Assembly: GCF_000802305.1 (NCBI RefSeq)
Contig: NZ_JTDK01000012.1
Span: 1 to 64,000 of the forward strand
Direction of reading: 5' to 3'
From: Microbacterium mangrovi
GTDB taxonomy: Bacteria > Actinomycetota > Actinomycetes > Actinomycetales > Microbacteriaceae
DNA: 64,000 nt
Part shown: one piece after another, positions 26,064 through 35,820 of the stretch
How the letters are laid out: the number at the start of each line of letters is the position of its first letter
Numbering within the stretch: the stretch's first letter is position 1
Made by a program: the position numbers and the translations under genes
The notes under the pieces: generated by a model
Told to the model about the DNA's origin: nothing
Seen by the model: the letters and a program-made list of their open reading frames with translations, nothing else
The model's database searches: none

Positions 26064-27482
26064 TCAGCCGACGGATCCTTCCATGCCCATCTCGATGAGC
26101 TTGTTCAGCTCGAGGGCGTACTCCATGGGCAGTTCTCGGGCGATCGGCTCGATGAAGCCGCGCACGATCATCGCCATCGCCTCGTCTTCGGGCAGGCCGC
26201 GGCTCATGAGGTAGAACAGCTGCTCCTCGCTCACCTTCGAGACCGTGGCCTCGTGGCCGAGCTGCACGTCGTCGACGCGGATGTCGATGGCCGGGTAGGT
26301 GTCGGACCGCGACTGGGTGTCCACCAGCAGCGCGTCGCAGCGCACGGTGTTGGCCGCGTGGTGCGCGTTCGCGTCCACCCGCACCTCGCCGCGGTAGCCG
26401 GCGCGGCCGCCGCCGCGGGCGATCGACTTCGAGACGATCGAGGACTGCGTGTACGGGGCCATGTGGATCATCTTGGCGCCGGCGTCCTGGTGCTGCCCGG
26501 GGCCCGCGAAGGCGACCGAGAGCGTCTCGCCCTTGGCGTGCTCGCCCATGAGGTAGATGGACGGGTACTTCATCGTGACCTTGGATCCGATGTTGCCGTC
26601 GATCCACTCCATGGTGGCGCCCTCGTGCGCGATCGCACGCTTGGTGACCAGGTTGTAGACGTTGTTCGACCAGTTCTGGATCGTCGTGTAGCGCACGCGG
26701 GCGTTCTTCTTCACGATGATCTCGACCACTGCGGAGTGCAGCGAGTCCGACTTGTAGATCGGCGCGGTGCAGCCCTCGATGTAGTGCACGTAGCTGTCTT
26801 CGTCGGCGATGATGAGCGTGCGCTCGAACTGGCCCATGTTCTCGGTGTTGATCCGGAAGTAGGCCTGCAGCGGGATCTCGACGTGCACGCCCTTGGGCAC
26901 GTACACGAACGAGCCGCCCGACCACACGGCGGTGTTGAGCGCGGCGAACTTGTTGTCGCCGGCCGGGATCACGGTGCCGAAGTACTCCTCGAAGAACTCG
27001 GGGTGCTCGCGCAGCGCCGTGTCGGTGTCCATGAAGATGACACCCTGCGCCTCGAGGTCCTCGCGGATCTGGTGGTACACGACCTCGGACTCGTACTGCG
27101 CGGCGACGCCGGCGACCAGGCGCTGACGCTCGGCCTCGGGGATGCCCAGGCGCTCGTACGTGTTGCGGATGTCTTCGGGGAGGTCTTCCCAGCTCTGCGC
27201 CTGCTTCTCGGTGGAGCGGACGAAGTACTTGATGTTGTCGAAGTCGATCTCCGAGAGGTCGGCGCCCCACGTCGGCATCGGCTTGCGCTGGAACAGCTGG
27301 AGACCCTTGAGACGGTTCTTCAGCATCCACTCGGGCTCGGCCTTCAGAGCCGAGATGTCCTTGACGACGGCATCGTTGAGGCCCCGCTTGGCGCTGGCAC
27401 CGGCAGCATCCGCATCGTGCCAGCCGAACTCGTACACCCCCAGCCCTTCAAGCTCGGGACGGTCGATGAGCACATCGGACAT
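26064..27482 (-). CDS. sufB: SufB, Fe-S scaffold subunit
   Basis: Core scaffold of the SUF system, 472 residues, on which the Fe-S cluster is built with SufC and SufD. Conserved blocks are [43 protein letters not shown] (with a conserved Cys), [21 protein letters not shown], and the C-terminal [28 protein letters not shown] 27482 has AGAGGAGAG upstream, and the next in-frame start 9 codons earlier lacks one. It is the first gene of sufB-sufD-Rieske-sufC-sufT. No sufR, sufS or sufU is adjacent. Confidence 0.95.
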   Translation of the reverse strand: MSDVLIDRPELEGLGVYEFGWHDADAAGASAKRGLNDAVVKDISALKAEPEWMLKNRLKGLQLFQRKPMPTWGADLSEIDFDNIKYFVRSTEKQAQSWEDLPEDIRNTYERLGIPEAERQRLVAGVAAQYESEVVYHQIREDLEAQGVIFMDTDTALREHPEFFEEYFGTVIPAGDNKFAALNTAVWSGGSFVYVPKGVHVEIPLQAYFRINTENMGQFERTLIIADEDSYVHYIEGCTAPIYKSDSLHSAVVEIIVKKNARVRYTTIQNWSNNVYNLVTKRAIAHEGATMEWIDGNIGSKVTMKYPSIYLMGEHAKGETLSVAFAGPGQHQDAGAKMIHMAPYTQSSIVSKSIARGGGRAGYRGEVRVDANAHHAANTVRCDALLVDTQSRSDTYPAIDIRVDDVQLGHEATVSKVSEEQLFYLMSRGLPEDEAMAMIVRGFIEPIARELPMEYALELNKLIEMGMEGSVG

Positions 27483-27603
27483 GACGCCACACTCTCCTCT
27501 GGGCCCCACGGTTCATCCGTTCCGGCATGCGAGATTCCGACGGAGGAGTTCCGAGGGGGGATGCCGCTTCTGGGGCCCGATCTCGGCGCACAGGAACGCG
27601 CGC

Positions 27604-27645
27604 CTACACTGTCATTGATGCGGGAAGCAGTTTCTGCACTGCATC
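27604..27645 (+). promoter_or_regulatory. Possible control site between sufB and ctaA
   Basis: The 254-bp region 27483-27736 carries no gene. TACACT at 27605-27610 could be a -10 for ctaA. It is followed by an imperfect inverted repeat with GATGC (27617-27621) and GCATC (27641-27645) outside and GCAG/CTGC inside. No convincing -35 is present and the regulator is unknown. Confidence 0.3.
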
Positions 27646-27736
27646 CCGAACCCCTCGATTCTACAGGGTCACCTCCGGCATCCGGGCCTGTGTGACCTTG
27701 GTCGGCCCTGCCGACACAGCCCTGGAGGCGCGACCC

Positions 27737-28684
27737 ATGTCTGCCGAAGCTCCCGCCACGACGCCCGAGAAGCGCCGGATCCTCCCCGATCGGGTCACGA
27801 CCGCCGTGCGCGTGTTCGCCTGGCTGTCGTTCATCGCCGAGGTGATGATCGTCGGCACCGGCGGCGCCGTGCGCCTCACGGACTCGGGCCTCGGCTGCGG
27901 CTGGCCGCTGTGCACCCCCGACTCCCTCGCCCCCACGCCGGCGATGGGCATCCACTCGTTCATCGAGTTCGGCAACCGCATGATGAGCGGTGTCGTCGGC
28001 ATCCTGGCCCTCGTCCTGCTGATCCTGGTGTGGCGGATGCGCAAGACGCGCCGAGACCTCTGGTGGCTGGCGTTCATCGTCGTGCTCGGCGTCCTCGCCC
28101 AGGCGATCGTCGGCGGTCTCTCGGTGCGCCTCGAGCTGAACGGGGGCCTCGTCGCGTTCCACTACCTCGCGTCGATCACGCTCGTCGCGGTCGCGGCCGC
28201 GTTCCTGGCGCGCATGGATTTCACCGGCGCCCCGCGCGCCCTCGCCGTGCCGCGCTGGTTCGCGATCACCACCCACGTGACCTCGCTCGTGCTGGTCGTC
28301 GTGCTGATCCTCGGGGTCACGACGACCGCCAACGGCCCGCACTCGGGTGACCCGAACGTCGTCCGCCAGGGGTTCGACGTGACGATCCTCGAGCACCTGC
28401 ACGCCACGCCCGCCTACGTGCTGTTCGCCCTCACCCTGCTCCTGACGATCGTCAGCATGGTGCAGCACCTGCCGATCCGCCGCTGGCTGATGACCCTCCT
28501 CGGCATCGAACTGGTGCAGATCGCCATCGGCCTGTACCAGTCCCGCACCGACCTGCCTCCGCTGTCCGTCGGCGTGCACATGGTGATCGCGGCGCTGCTG
28601 GTCGCTACGATGGTGGCCGTCGTGACCCGGCTGAAGACCGAAGAGGCCGCGGCGGCGGCACCCGCCGTCACACAGAACGCATAA
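27737..28684 (+). CDS. ctaA: CtaA/COX15 heme A synthase
   Basis: Membrane enzyme of 315 residues that oxidises the methyl group of heme O to make heme A for cytochrome oxidase. About eight transmembrane helices are seen. The first extracytoplasmic loop has the CtaA cysteine pair, Cys54 and Cys59 (GCGWPLC), and conserved histidines occur in GIHSFIEFGNR, FHYLAS, LEHLHATPAY and GVHMVIAALL. CTGGAGG precedes ATG 27737. It is divergent from the suf operon, and ctaB (heme O synthase) is about 6 kb downstream. Confidence 0.93.
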   Translation: MSAEAPATTPEKRRILPDRVTTAVRVFAWLSFIAEVMIVGTGGAVRLTDSGLGCGWPLCTPDSLAPTPAMGIHSFIEFGNRMMSGVVGILALVLLILVWRMRKTRRDLWWLAFIVVLGVLAQAIVGGLSVRLELNGGLVAFHYLASITLVAVAAAFLARMDFTGAPRALAVPRWFAITTHVTSLVLVVVLILGVTTTANGPHSGDPNVVRQGFDVTILEHLHATPAYVLFALTLLLTIVSMVQHLPIRRWLMTLLGIELVQIAIGLYQSRTDLPPLSVGVHMVIAALLVATMVAVVTRLKTEEAAAAAPAVTQNA

Positions 28685-28765
28685 CCTGCGCCGATAGTCT
28701 GCATCGGTCCCGCCCGCAGGCTGACCGAGCGGCACCCGCCGCGGAACCCCAAGGAGACCCACCCC

Positions 28766-29149
28766 ATGACCTCGCGCCCGAGCCTGGCTCGCAGCACCCC
28801 GTTCATCATCCTGCTGATCGCGTCCGTCGCCTCCACGGCCCTCGGCGCGTGGATCGCGCTGAGCAAGCTGTCCACGATGACGGCGACCCTCACCGCCACG
28901 ACGCAGAAGGCCACCGGAGCCCTCGACGTGTACGCGGGCGGATCGTGGATCGTGTTCGGCGCGGCGCTGGCCACCGCCGGACTCATCGGCCTGTTCATCG
29001 CACTGGCCGTCGCGACCCTGCGCTCGTTCGTGCCCGTCGTGGCCGAGGACGAGCCGGCGGCCGCCCCCGAGCCCGCCGCGGAGCTCCCCTTCGCCCCCGC
29101 CGACGAGTCGGCCACCGCGCAGACCCCGCCGCAGACCCCCTCGGTCTGA
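28766..29149 (+). CDS. Small membrane protein of unknown function
   Basis: Unrecognised 127-residue protein with two transmembrane helices (about residues 12-31 and 58-85) separated by a Thr-rich loop (STMTATLTATTQKATGALDVYAGGSW), and an acidic Pro/Ala/Glu-rich tail of about 40 residues. A clear AAGGAG ribosome site precedes ATG 28766. It follows ctaA by 81 bp and ends at a strong terminator, so it may be co-transcribed with ctaA. Automatic names in databases for such proteins may be misleading; no enzyme motif is visible. Confidence 0.7.
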   Translation: MTSRPSLARSTPFIILLIASVASTALGAWIALSKLSTMTATLTATTQKATGALDVYAGGSWIVFGAALATAGLIGLFIALAVATLRSFVPVVAEDEPAAAPEPAAELPFAPADESATAQTPPQTPSV

Positions 29150-29161
29150 GCCGCATCGCGC

Positions 29162-29199
29162 CGAAGAGGCGGGTCCCCGATCGGGGGCCCGCCTCTTCG
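29162..29199. terminator. Bidirectional terminator
   Basis: 12-base arms (29162-29173 and 29188-29199) plus an inner CCCC/GGGG pairing form a long GC-rich hairpin between the convergent 127-residue membrane protein and the membrane-GH5 gene. Confidence 0.85.
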
Positions 29200-29223
29200 C
29201 CGTTCGACCGCCGGGATCGCCGG

Positions 29224-31548
29224 TCACGAGGTGCGCAGGCTGTACTCCCCCGTGGTGCACCCGACGATCCGCCAGCCGCCCGCGACCTTGACGGTGTCGA
29301 GCTGCCGGATGCCGTGGCCGGTGATCGAGGGCCGGGCGTCGCCCGGCACCCACACGTCCAGGCCGCATCCGGTGCCCGATGCCGTCAGCGACATCGTCGC
29401 GCCCGTCGCCTGCAGGTGTTCGATCCGCCCGGGAGCCGAACGCGGGTAGGCGCGGCTGAGCACGTCGAGCAGGGCGGTGTTGCGCGGCGCCTCCCCGCCG
29501 GTCGCGCAGTCCTGCGGCACCAGGGCGTACGAGACGTCGGAGATCCCGTTCTGGGGGTCGCCGCACGCCTGCTTCCACACCCAGTACGCGCTGCCCAGCG
29601 CGTGCGCGTCCTCGGCGGCGGCGTACCGCTCGATGTGATGCTGGATCTGCTCGGGCGAACCCCAGTAGCCGTACTCCCCCGACCAGAGCGGCGCCCGGTA
29701 CGCGGCCGCGATCCGCTGCGCGAGGACGAACTGGCGCTCGGTGCTCACGATCGTGGGCAGGCCCAGAGACGCGTCCATCGTGATCGATTCGGCGTACAGG
29801 TGCGGGGAGAACACGATGTTGAGGTCGTCGGTGAATCCGGGGTACGGCCCGGTGTCGAAGCCCAGTCCCGACCACAGGATGCTCGGCTCGACGAACACGA
29901 TCTGCTGCGCACCCGCGTCGCGGATCGCCCGGATCGCGTGCGCCTGATACTCGCCGAGGCGCTGCGAGGTGGTGAGGGGTGCCTGCTCGCCGAACCCCGG
30001 CTCGTTGAGCAGGTCGTACCCGGCGATCACCGGGTCGCCCGCGAAGTGCCCCGCCAGCTCGCCCCACGTGCGCACGAGCGCGTCGCGCACCCCGTCGGTG
30101 TTCTGGAAGAAGTGCTGGAAGGCACGGTCGCCGGCCGGAGAGATGTCCCGGCCGGTGAACTGGCAGCGCGGCGTCCCGTCGGCGATGGTCGCCCAGGCCG
30201 GCGCGCCGTCGTAGCCCCACATCGGGTCGGTGCCGGGCCGGCAGTTCGTGCCCGGGGGCGTCGGCTCCTTCGACCACGCGTCCTGGTGCATGTCCAGCAC
30301 GACGTAGATGCGGTGAGCGCCGGCCCACCGCACGGCCTCGTCGATCCGCTGCAGGTAGGCCGGGTCGAGCACGCCGCGCTGCGGCTCGAGGGCCGACCAC
30401 GAGATCCCGAGCCGCACCACGTCGAAGCCGTACGACGCGATCTGCGCGAAGTCCTCCTCGGTGAGGGGCTCGGTCGCCGGGACGCCGGGGCGCGGCTGAT
30501 AGAAGTCGACGAGCTGGTTGACGTTGACGCCGCGCAGCAGCACGGTGTTGCCGTTCCCGTCGGCGATGCGGCCGCCGTCGGCCCGCAGGATGCCCGGCGG
30601 CGCGGCCGCCGCGGCGGCGCCGGTCGGCAGGTACAGGGCGACCAGGCCCGACACGACGAGGGCGAGGACCGCGACGCCGGCCGCCGACGGCATCACCCAG
30701 GCCGGCGCCGCCTCCCGGCGCACCGCCAGCCGGTCCACGAGCACGCAGACGACAGCCGGCGCCCAGCCGAGGACCGCCCCGAACGACAGGCCGTCGGCGA
30801 CGTGCACGTAGGCGGCCATGAGCGGCCACAGATCGCCGGCGAAGCCGTCGTCGACGAACAGTCCGATGACGGCCAGGACGAGCCCGAAGAGGCCTCCGCC
30901 CACGACGGCGCCCAGCCAGCCCCCGAGGATGCCGGGCACGCGGCGGCGGAAGAAGCGCAGCCCGAGCCAGGTGCTGAGCATCAGCAGCACGGCGCCCCCG
31001 ACCATCGGCCACCAGCCCTGGTCGAGACGCGGCACGGGAAGCCCCGGCGCGGTGGCGGCGCCCGTCCACCAGAGGCCGCACACCAGCGGCGCGACGCCTC
31101 CGACGAGGATCGCCGCGGGCCACACCGATCCGGTCCACAGCCGCAGCTCCGCCTTCGGTCGCCGCGCGAACAGGCGGGTCGCGGCGGCGACGAGGAGCGC
31201 CGCCGGCACCGCCTTCGCGGTGACGTATCCCGCGCCCCAGGCGGCCGTCGGCAGATTCGCACCCATCGCGCCCAGGGTGACCGCCTGGGCCAGCAGCACG
31301 GCCAGCACCACCCCGGCCGTCATCGTCCAGAAGCGCCCGCCCGCGCGCACCGCCGCCCACCAGGTGACCAGAACCACCACGGGAGTGAACACCACGTACG
31401 GCGCCAGCGGCCACCACAGCTGCACCTGCAGGTGGCCGCCCGGCCACCCGACGAGGGCGAGCAGGCCGGTGGGGTCGACGATCATTTCGATCACGACCAG
31501 CACCAGCAGGGCGACGACGGCCACCAGGGGCCTTCGGATGGATGTCAT
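29224..31548 (-). CDS. Polytopic membrane protein fused to a GH5 (endoglycoceramidase-like) glycosidase
   Basis: Protein of 774 residues in two parts. Residues 1-308 hold about nine transmembrane helices of no recognised family. Residues about 318-700 form a GH5 glycosidase: GVNVNQ near 340, DMHQD at 419-423, acid/base Glu516 in LLNEP and nucleophile Glu625 in WSGEYGYWG, followed by a short beta-rich C-terminal domain. The DMHQD block and overall layout recall endoglycoceramidases and related GH5 enzymes that act on glycolipids. The enzyme domain would lie outside the cell after an odd number of helices if the N terminus is cytoplasmic. ATG 31548 is chosen because AAGGAG sits 5 bases upstream. 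Substrate unknown. Confidence 0.83.
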   Translation of the reverse strand: MTSIRRPLVAVVALLVLVVIEMIVDPTGLLALVGWPGGHLQVQLWWPLAPYVVFTPVVVLVTWWAAVRAGGRFWTMTAGVVLAVLLAQAVTLGAMGANLPTAAWGAGYVTAKAVPAALLVAAATRLFARRPKAELRLWTGSVWPAAILVGGVAPLVCGLWWTGAATAPGLPVPRLDQGWWPMVGGAVLLMLSTWLGLRFFRRRVPGILGGWLGAVVGGGLFGLVLAVIGLFVDDGFAGDLWPLMAAYVHVADGLSFGAVLGWAPAVVCVLVDRLAVRREAAPAWVMPSAAGVAVLALVVSGLVALYLPTGAAAAAAPPGILRADGGRIADGNGNTVLLRGVNVNQLVDFYQPRPGVPATEPLTEEDFAQIASYGFDVVRLGISWSALEPQRGVLDPAYLQRIDEAVRWAGAHRIYVVLDMHQDAWSKEPTPPGTNCRPGTDPMWGYDGAPAWATIADGTPRCQFTGRDISPAGDRAFQHFFQNTDGVRDALVRTWGELAGHFAGDPVIAGYDLLNEPGFGEQAPLTTSQRLGEYQAHAIRAIRDAGAQQIVFVEPSILWSGLGFDTGPYPGFTDDLNIVFSPHLYAESITMDASLGLPTIVSTERQFVLAQRIAAAYRAPLWSGEYGYWGSPEQIQHHIERYAAAEDAHALGSAYWVWKQACGDPQNGISDVSYALVPQDCATGGEAPRNTALLDVLSRAYPRSAPGRIEHLQATGATMSLTASGTGCGLDVWVPGDARPSITGHGIRQLDTVKVAGGWRIVGCTTGEYSLRTS

Positions 31549-31612
31549 GACACTCCTTCGTGCCGCATCAGCGGGGTTCAGCACCCCTGATGCTAATGCG
31601 TCCGAGGAGGCG

Positions 31613-32299
31613 TCAGAGACCAGGCCGCACGCGCAGATCGGTCAGGTCGGCGTCGCGGGGCAGATCGAGCGCGGTGAGGATCGCCGTGACCACGGATCCG
31701 GGCTGGATCCAGGCATCCGCATCGTAGTCGGCGCCCTCCTGCTCATGGACCCGCTGCTGCATCGGCGTGGCGGTGCGCCCGGGGTACACGGAGGTCACCC
31801 GCACCCCGTTCGCGCGCTCCTCCGCGCGCAGCGCATCGGCCAGCGCGCGCAGCCCGAACTTGCTCGCCGCGTAGGCGCTCCAGTCCGGCGATGCCGCAAG
31901 TCCCGCACCGGAGTTGACGAACACGACGCGCCCCGCCGCGGCCCGCAGGGCCGGAAGCGCGAGCCGGGTGAGCTCGGCCGGCGCGGCGAGATTCACCGCG
32001 AGGGTGCGCTGCCACTCCCCCGCTCCCAGCTGCGCGACGGGGCCGAGGTCGCACACCCCGGCGACGTGCAGAACGCTGTCCAGGGCCGGCGGCATCCGCC
32101 CGGCGAGGGATGCCTCGAGCGACTCGGGCCGTTCCAGGTCGGCGACGAGCACCGTGGCGTCCGGGAAGGCCCGCCCGAGCCGGCGCGCCGTGGCGTCGCT
32201 GCGGGCGATCAGCACCAGGTCGTCTCCGCGTGCGTGCAGGGCGGCCGCGAGAGCCGCTCCGATTCCCGAGGTGGCCCCTGTGAGCAGATGTGTCGTCAT
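31613..32299 (-). CDS. Short-chain dehydrogenase/reductase
   Basis: Classical SDR of 228 residues. The cofactor loop is TGATSGIG at residues 7-14, the active site has NSGAG and YAASK (Tyr and Lys), and VYPGRTATPM follows. Its NAD(P)(H) substrate is unknown. The ATG follows GATACT by 6 bases with GGAGGG pressed against the ATG, so it may be leaderless. It lies between the GH5 and MarR genes, all on the minus strand, with a 30-bp gap to the regulator gene. Confidence 0.85.
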   Translation of the reverse strand: MTTHLLTGATSGIGAALAAALHARGDDLVLIARSDATARRLGRAFPDATVLVADLERPESLEASLAGRMPPALDSVLHVAGVCDLGPVAQLGAGEWQRTLAVNLAAPAELTRLALPALRAAAGRVVFVNSGAGLAASPDWSAYAASKFGLRALADALRAEERANGVRVTSVYPGRTATPMQQRVHEQEGADYDADAWIQPGSVVTAILTALDLPRDADLTDLRVRPGL

Positions 32300-32329
32300 C
32301 CCTCCAGTATCGGCGAGGGGGACGCCGAT

Positions 32330-32773
32330 TCAGTGCCGGATGCCGGCCGCCGCCTCCAGGGCGTCCAGCGCATCCCACACGCGGGAGCGCTGGTCATCGG
32401 TGAGGGACTCCAGGAGCCGTGCCACGCGCTCGGCGCGCTCCATGCGCGCATGCATGACGGCGGTCACGCCGTCCTGGGTCGCCGTCAGCAGGGAGGAGCG
32501 TCCGTCCTCCGGGTCCGGTGTCCGCTCGATGAGCCCGCGGGCCTCGAGGTCGGCGACCGCCCGGGTCGCGGTCGGGGCGGCCACGGCTTCGATCCGCGCC
32601 AGCTCGGACGGCCGGATCGGTCCCTGCCGCACGATCGTCGACAGCGCCGACATCAGGCCGTGCGAGAGTCCGTCCCCCGTGGGGCGGATGCGCCGGTTGA
32701 TGCGGCCCACCGCGACGGCGAGCCGCACCGCGGGGTCGCCGAGGGGCGAGTCGGGGTCAGAGGTGTCCGGCAT
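32330..32773 (-). CDS. MarR family regulator of the adjacent exporter
   Basis: Winged-helix repressor of 147 residues. The DNA-binding region runs about residues 50-95 (IRPSELARIEAVAAPTATRAVADLEARGLIERTPDPEDGRSSLLTAT), with the DxRS/R wing. It has no cysteine, so it probably senses a small ligand rather than oxidation. It begins 4 bp after the stop of the DHA2 exporter and so is in the same transcript, a common self-regulating arrangement. A candidate operator lies before the exporter gene. Confidence 0.88.
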   Translation of the reverse strand: MPDTSDPDSPLGDPAVRLAVAVGRINRRIRPTGDGLSHGLMSALSTIVRQGPIRPSELARIEAVAAPTATRAVADLEARGLIERTPDPEDGRSSLLTATQDGVTAVMHARMERAERVARLLESLTDDQRSRVWDALDALEAAAGIRH

Positions 32774-32776
32774 CCC

Positions 32777-34594
32777 TCAATTGTCGTCGGTCCGGGCCGG
32801 AACTCGTACACCCGCCGTCGTCACCGGCACGGCGGCGGTCGATCGCACCGGGATCGCGCCGGTGCGCGGCCGGTGCCCGCCGGTGTGGTGCGCCTCGGCG
32901 TGCACGAACCTGCTCCCCCGCACGAAGGAGGCGACCGCCGCCACGAGCGTCATGATCGCCGCCGCGGTGAACACGACGACGAGTCCGTCGTGGAACGCGT
33001 TCTGGATGAGCTGGGGGAAGAAGCTCTTGCCCGTCAGCTCCGCGGCATCCGCCGCCGGAAGCTTCGCGAGGATCCCGGCCTGCCCGAGCAGGCTCTGGAT
33101 CGGGTTGTAGCCGAGGAACGAGGCGAACACGCTTCCCACCGGGGGCAGATCGGCGATCTTCTGCGCGGCCGCGTCCGGGACGCCGTGCGCGACCAGCCCG
33201 GCGTACAGGTCCTTGGGCAGGGATGCGGCCAGGCCCGCGATGAGCAGCGAGAAGAACAGGCCGATCGACAGAGACGTGCCGGCGTTCTGCACGGTGCCGG
33301 CCATCCCCGACGCGGATCCGCGTTCGTGCGCCGGGACGCTGTTCATGATCGCCGTGCGGTTCGGGGCGCCGAACATGCCCGACCCGATGCCGGAGAGGCC
33401 GGTGAGGATCGCGAACTGCCAGTACTGGAAGTCGACGGGGATGAGCATCAGGCCGACGAATGCGAGGGCGACGATCACCAGTCCGGTGGTGGCGAACAGC
33501 CGTGCGCCGTACCGGTCGGACAGCGTGCCCGAGATCGGCCCGGCGATGAGGAACCCGACGGTGATCGGGAGCATGTAGATCCCGGCCCACAGCGGGGTGT
33601 CCACGTAATCGAAGCCGTGCAGCGGGAGCCAGATCCCCTGCAGCCAGATGATCAGCATGAACTGCAGGCCGCCGCGGCCGATGGAGGCCAGGAGCCCCGC
33701 GAGGTTCGCCATCGCGAAGGCGCGGATCTTGAACAGGCGCATGTTGAACATGGGCTGCCGGACGCGCCGCTCGATCACGACGAAGACGACCAGCAGCAGG
33801 ATGCCGCCGATGATGCCGCCGAGCACCCACGGATTGGTCCACCCCGTCGGGCGGCCGCCGTAGGGCTGGATGCCGTAGGTGATCGCGGTGAGGAGGGCGG
33901 TGAGGCCCACCGCGAAGGTGATGTTGCCCGGCCAGTCGAGCTTGCCGGGGGTGCGGGTGCCCACCTCCTTCAGGGAGATGTACGACCAGACCGTGCCGAT
34001 GATCCCGATCGGGACGCTCACGAAGAACACCGCGCGCCAGTCGATGACCGCGAGGATGCCGCCGACGATGAGGCCGATGAAGCTCCCGGCGATGGCCGCC
34101 ACCTGGTTGATGCCCAGCGCCATGCCGCGCCGGTCGGCCGGGAAGGCGTCGGTGAGGATCGCGGTGGAGTTCGCGAACAGCATCGCCCCGCCCACGCCCT
34201 GCACGAGCCGCCACGCGATCAGCCACAGGGCGCCGGCTCCTCCGAGCGCGGGGTCGAACGCGAGGGCGACCGAGCCCACGGTGAACACGACGAACCCGAG
34301 GTTGTAGATGCGCACGCGACCGAACATGTCGCCCAGGCGCCCGAACGTCACGACCAGCACGGCCGTGACGAGCATGTAGCCCATCATGATCCAGAGCAGG
34401 TAGCCCACGTTGCCGGCTTCGAGCGGGTCGAGCCGGATCCCCTGGAAGATCGCCGGCAGCGAGATCATCACGATCGACGCGTTGATCGTCGCCATCAGCA
34501 TGCCCAGCGTGGTGTTGGACAGCGCCACCCACTTGTAGTGCGGGTGGTCCTTCGAGAACCTCGAGCCGGATGCCGCTTCCCTGGTCTGTGTCAC
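32777..34594 (-). CDS. DHA2-type MFS multidrug exporter
   Basis: EmrB/QacA-type drug:proton antiporter of 605 residues with 14 predicted helices. Diagnostic parts are [23 protein letters not shown] in helix 1 (the conserved D/N region), [20 protein letters not shown] (motif A), [20 protein letters not shown] and [25 protein letters not shown] (motif C), and the DHA2 loop before helix 7. A loop of about 80 residues precedes the last helix. GTG 34594 has AGAGGAG upstream. It is co-transcribed with the MarR gene. Substrates unknown. Confidence 0.9.
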   Translation of the reverse strand: MTQTREAASGSRFSKDHPHYKWVALSNTTLGMLMATINASIVMISLPAIFQGIRLDPLEAGNVGYLLWIMMGYMLVTAVLVVTFGRLGDMFGRVRIYNLGFVVFTVGSVALAFDPALGGAGALWLIAWRLVQGVGGAMLFANSTAILTDAFPADRRGMALGINQVAAIAGSFIGLIVGGILAVIDWRAVFFVSVPIGIIGTVWSYISLKEVGTRTPGKLDWPGNITFAVGLTALLTAITYGIQPYGGRPTGWTNPWVLGGIIGGILLLVVFVVIERRVRQPMFNMRLFKIRAFAMANLAGLLASIGRGGLQFMLIIWLQGIWLPLHGFDYVDTPLWAGIYMLPITVGFLIAGPISGTLSDRYGARLFATTGLVIVALAFVGLMLIPVDFQYWQFAILTGLSGIGSGMFGAPNRTAIMNSVPAHERGSASGMAGTVQNAGTSLSIGLFFSLLIAGLAASLPKDLYAGLVAHGVPDAAAQKIADLPPVGSVFASFLGYNPIQSLLGQAGILAKLPAADAAELTGKSFFPQLIQNAFHDGLVVVFTAAAIMTLVAAVASFVRGSRFVHAEAHHTGGHRPRTGAIPVRSTAAVPVTTAGVRVPARTDDN

Positions 34595-34615
34595 GTCGCT
34601 CCTCTGGCCGTCGTC

Positions 34616-34641
34616 TACTTACTTGACGAGTACTAAGTATA
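34616..34641 (-). promoter_or_regulatory. Promoter and candidate MarR operator of the exporter operon
   Basis: On the minus strand TATACT (34641-34636) is a near-consensus -10. It overlaps an inverted repeat with TACTTA (34616-34621) and TAAGTA (34634-34639) on the plus strand. The minus strand contains TACTTAGTAC (34639-34630), identical to a 10-mer in the control region of the OhrR-like gene at 59951-59960. Confidence 0.62.
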
Positions 34642-34659
34642 TGACCGCGGAAACGAGGA

Positions 34660-34685
34660 CGGCCCCGTCTGCGAGGACGGGGCCG
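34660..34685 (-). terminator. Terminator of ctaB
   Basis: Perfect 10-base arms CGGCCCCGTC (34660-34669) and GACGGGGCCG (34676-34685) lie 15 bp after the ctaB stop. On the minus strand they are followed a few bases later by a short TTT. Confidence 0.72.
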
Positions 34686-34700
34686 AAGCGGAGGGGGCGA

Positions 34701-35600
34701 TCAGAACGGGAGCAGCGGATCGATCGCGATGGCGACGAACAGCAGCGTCAGGTACGTGATCGAGGCGTGGAACACGCGCATGGGCTTGGGGGTGGTCCCC
34801 CGCACCGCGCGGCTGTACAGCACGTGCGACTCATAGATGAACCAGCCGCCGAAGACCAGGGCCGACACCGTGTAGACCAGACCCATGCCGGCGACCGGGA
34901 TGAGCAGCAGCGAGCACGCCACCGTCGCCCAGGCGTACAGGATCACCTGCAGACCGACCTGCGAGCTGCTGCGCGTGGCGCCGAGCATGGGCACGTCGAC
35001 GTCGTCGTAGTCGTCGCGGTACTTCATCGACAGCGGCCAGTAGTGCGGCGGCGTCCACAGGAACACGAGCAGGAACAGGATGAACGGCGTCAGCGACAGC
35101 GACCCGGTCACCGCGCTCCACCCGATCAGCACCGGGAAGCATCCCGCGATCCCGCCCCACACGATGTTCTGCTCGGTGCGGCGCTTGAGGATGATCGTGT
35201 AGATCACGACGTAGAAGAAGATCGCGACCGCCGACAGCACGGCGGCGAGCCAGTTGGTCGTGAGCCAGAGCCACACCGTCGACAGCACGGCGAGCGTCCA
35301 CGCGAACACCAGCGCGCCGCGGGCCGACACCTCGCCGGTCACGATCGGCCGGTTCTCGGTGCGCTTCATGTGCGCGTCGATGTCGCGGTCGATGTACATG
35401 TTGAACGCGGCCGCCGAGCCCGCCGAGAGGGAGCCGCCGATGACGGTCGCCACCACCAGCAGCATGTTCGGGAGTCCGCCGGCGGCGAGGAACATCACCG
35501 GGATGGTGGTGACCAGCAGCAGTTCGAGCACGCGCGGCTTGGTCAGCGCGACGTAACCGCGGACCTTGGTGCCGAAACTGTGCCGGACCGCCTCGGTCAC
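34701..35600 (-). CDS. ctaB: CtaB heme O synthase (protoheme IX farnesyltransferase)
   Basis: UbiA-family prenyltransferase of at least 299 residues with about eight to nine helices. It adds a farnesyl group to heme B to make heme O. The first Asp-rich motif is [15 protein letters not shown], followed by RPIVTG; the second region has [25 protein letters not shown] 35600 is the first ordinary start, but the frame stays open upstream: an ATT at 35621 ([10 protein letters not shown]...) has GGAGG exactly 8 bases before it, while GTG 35600 has none. The true start may therefore be ATT. It is divergent from tkt, as often in actinobacteria. Confidence 0.93.
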   Translation of the reverse strand: MTEAVRHSFGTKVRGYVALTKPRVLELLLVTTIPVMFLAAGGLPNMLLVVATVIGGSLSAGSAAAFNMYIDRDIDAHMKRTENRPIVTGEVSARGALVFAWTLAVLSTVWLWLTTNWLAAVLSAVAIFFYVVIYTIILKRRTEQNIVWGGIAGCFPVLIGWSAVTGSLSLTPFILFLLVFLWTPPHYWPLSMKYRDDYDDVDVPMLGATRSSSQVGLQVILYAWATVACSLLLIPVAGMGLVYTVSALVFGGWFIYESHVLYSRAVRGTTPKPMRVFHASITYLTLLFVAIAIDPLLPF

Positions 35601-35728
35601 CGGATGCGACGTCGTGGAAATGTCGATCGCCTCCGCTTATCGCTCAGTCAAGAAGTCACTGAGATTCTACGGCATCCCGACCGATGTCCTCCCATGTCCC
35701 CGCGGCCTGGCCCCCTCCCCCGCTTCGC

Positions 35729-35743
35729 TATGCTGACTGCATA
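35729..35743 (+). promoter_or_regulatory. Candidate tkt promoter region with inverted repeat
   Basis: TATGCT (35729-35734) is a good -10 candidate about 90 bases before tkt. It is part of the inverted repeat TATGC-TGACT-GCATA (35729-35743). No clear -35 is seen. The remainder of 35622-35820 holds no gene. Confidence 0.4.
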
Positions 35744-35820
35744 CGCGCGCCCCTTGCCGGGTCGCCCCCGCGGCGACCGCGTTACGGCGGGCGCCTCCCC
35801 GCACTCGAAAGGGCGGTCCG

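Noticed and set aside
27344..31447. Reverse open frame of 1,367 codons across ctaA and the GH5 gene
   Set aside because: Out of frame with the GH5 gene and antisense to ctaA; no domain is recognisable.
28849..31590. Forward open frame of 913 codons opposite the GH5 gene
   Set aside because: Antisense shadow beginning inside the 127-residue membrane protein gene; no ribosome site.
30818..34636. Forward open frame of 1,272 codons across the GH5, SDR, MarR and exporter genes
   Set aside because: It spans four convincing reverse-strand genes and their gaps, with a low-complexity Arg/Gly/Glu/Asp-rich product and no start signal.
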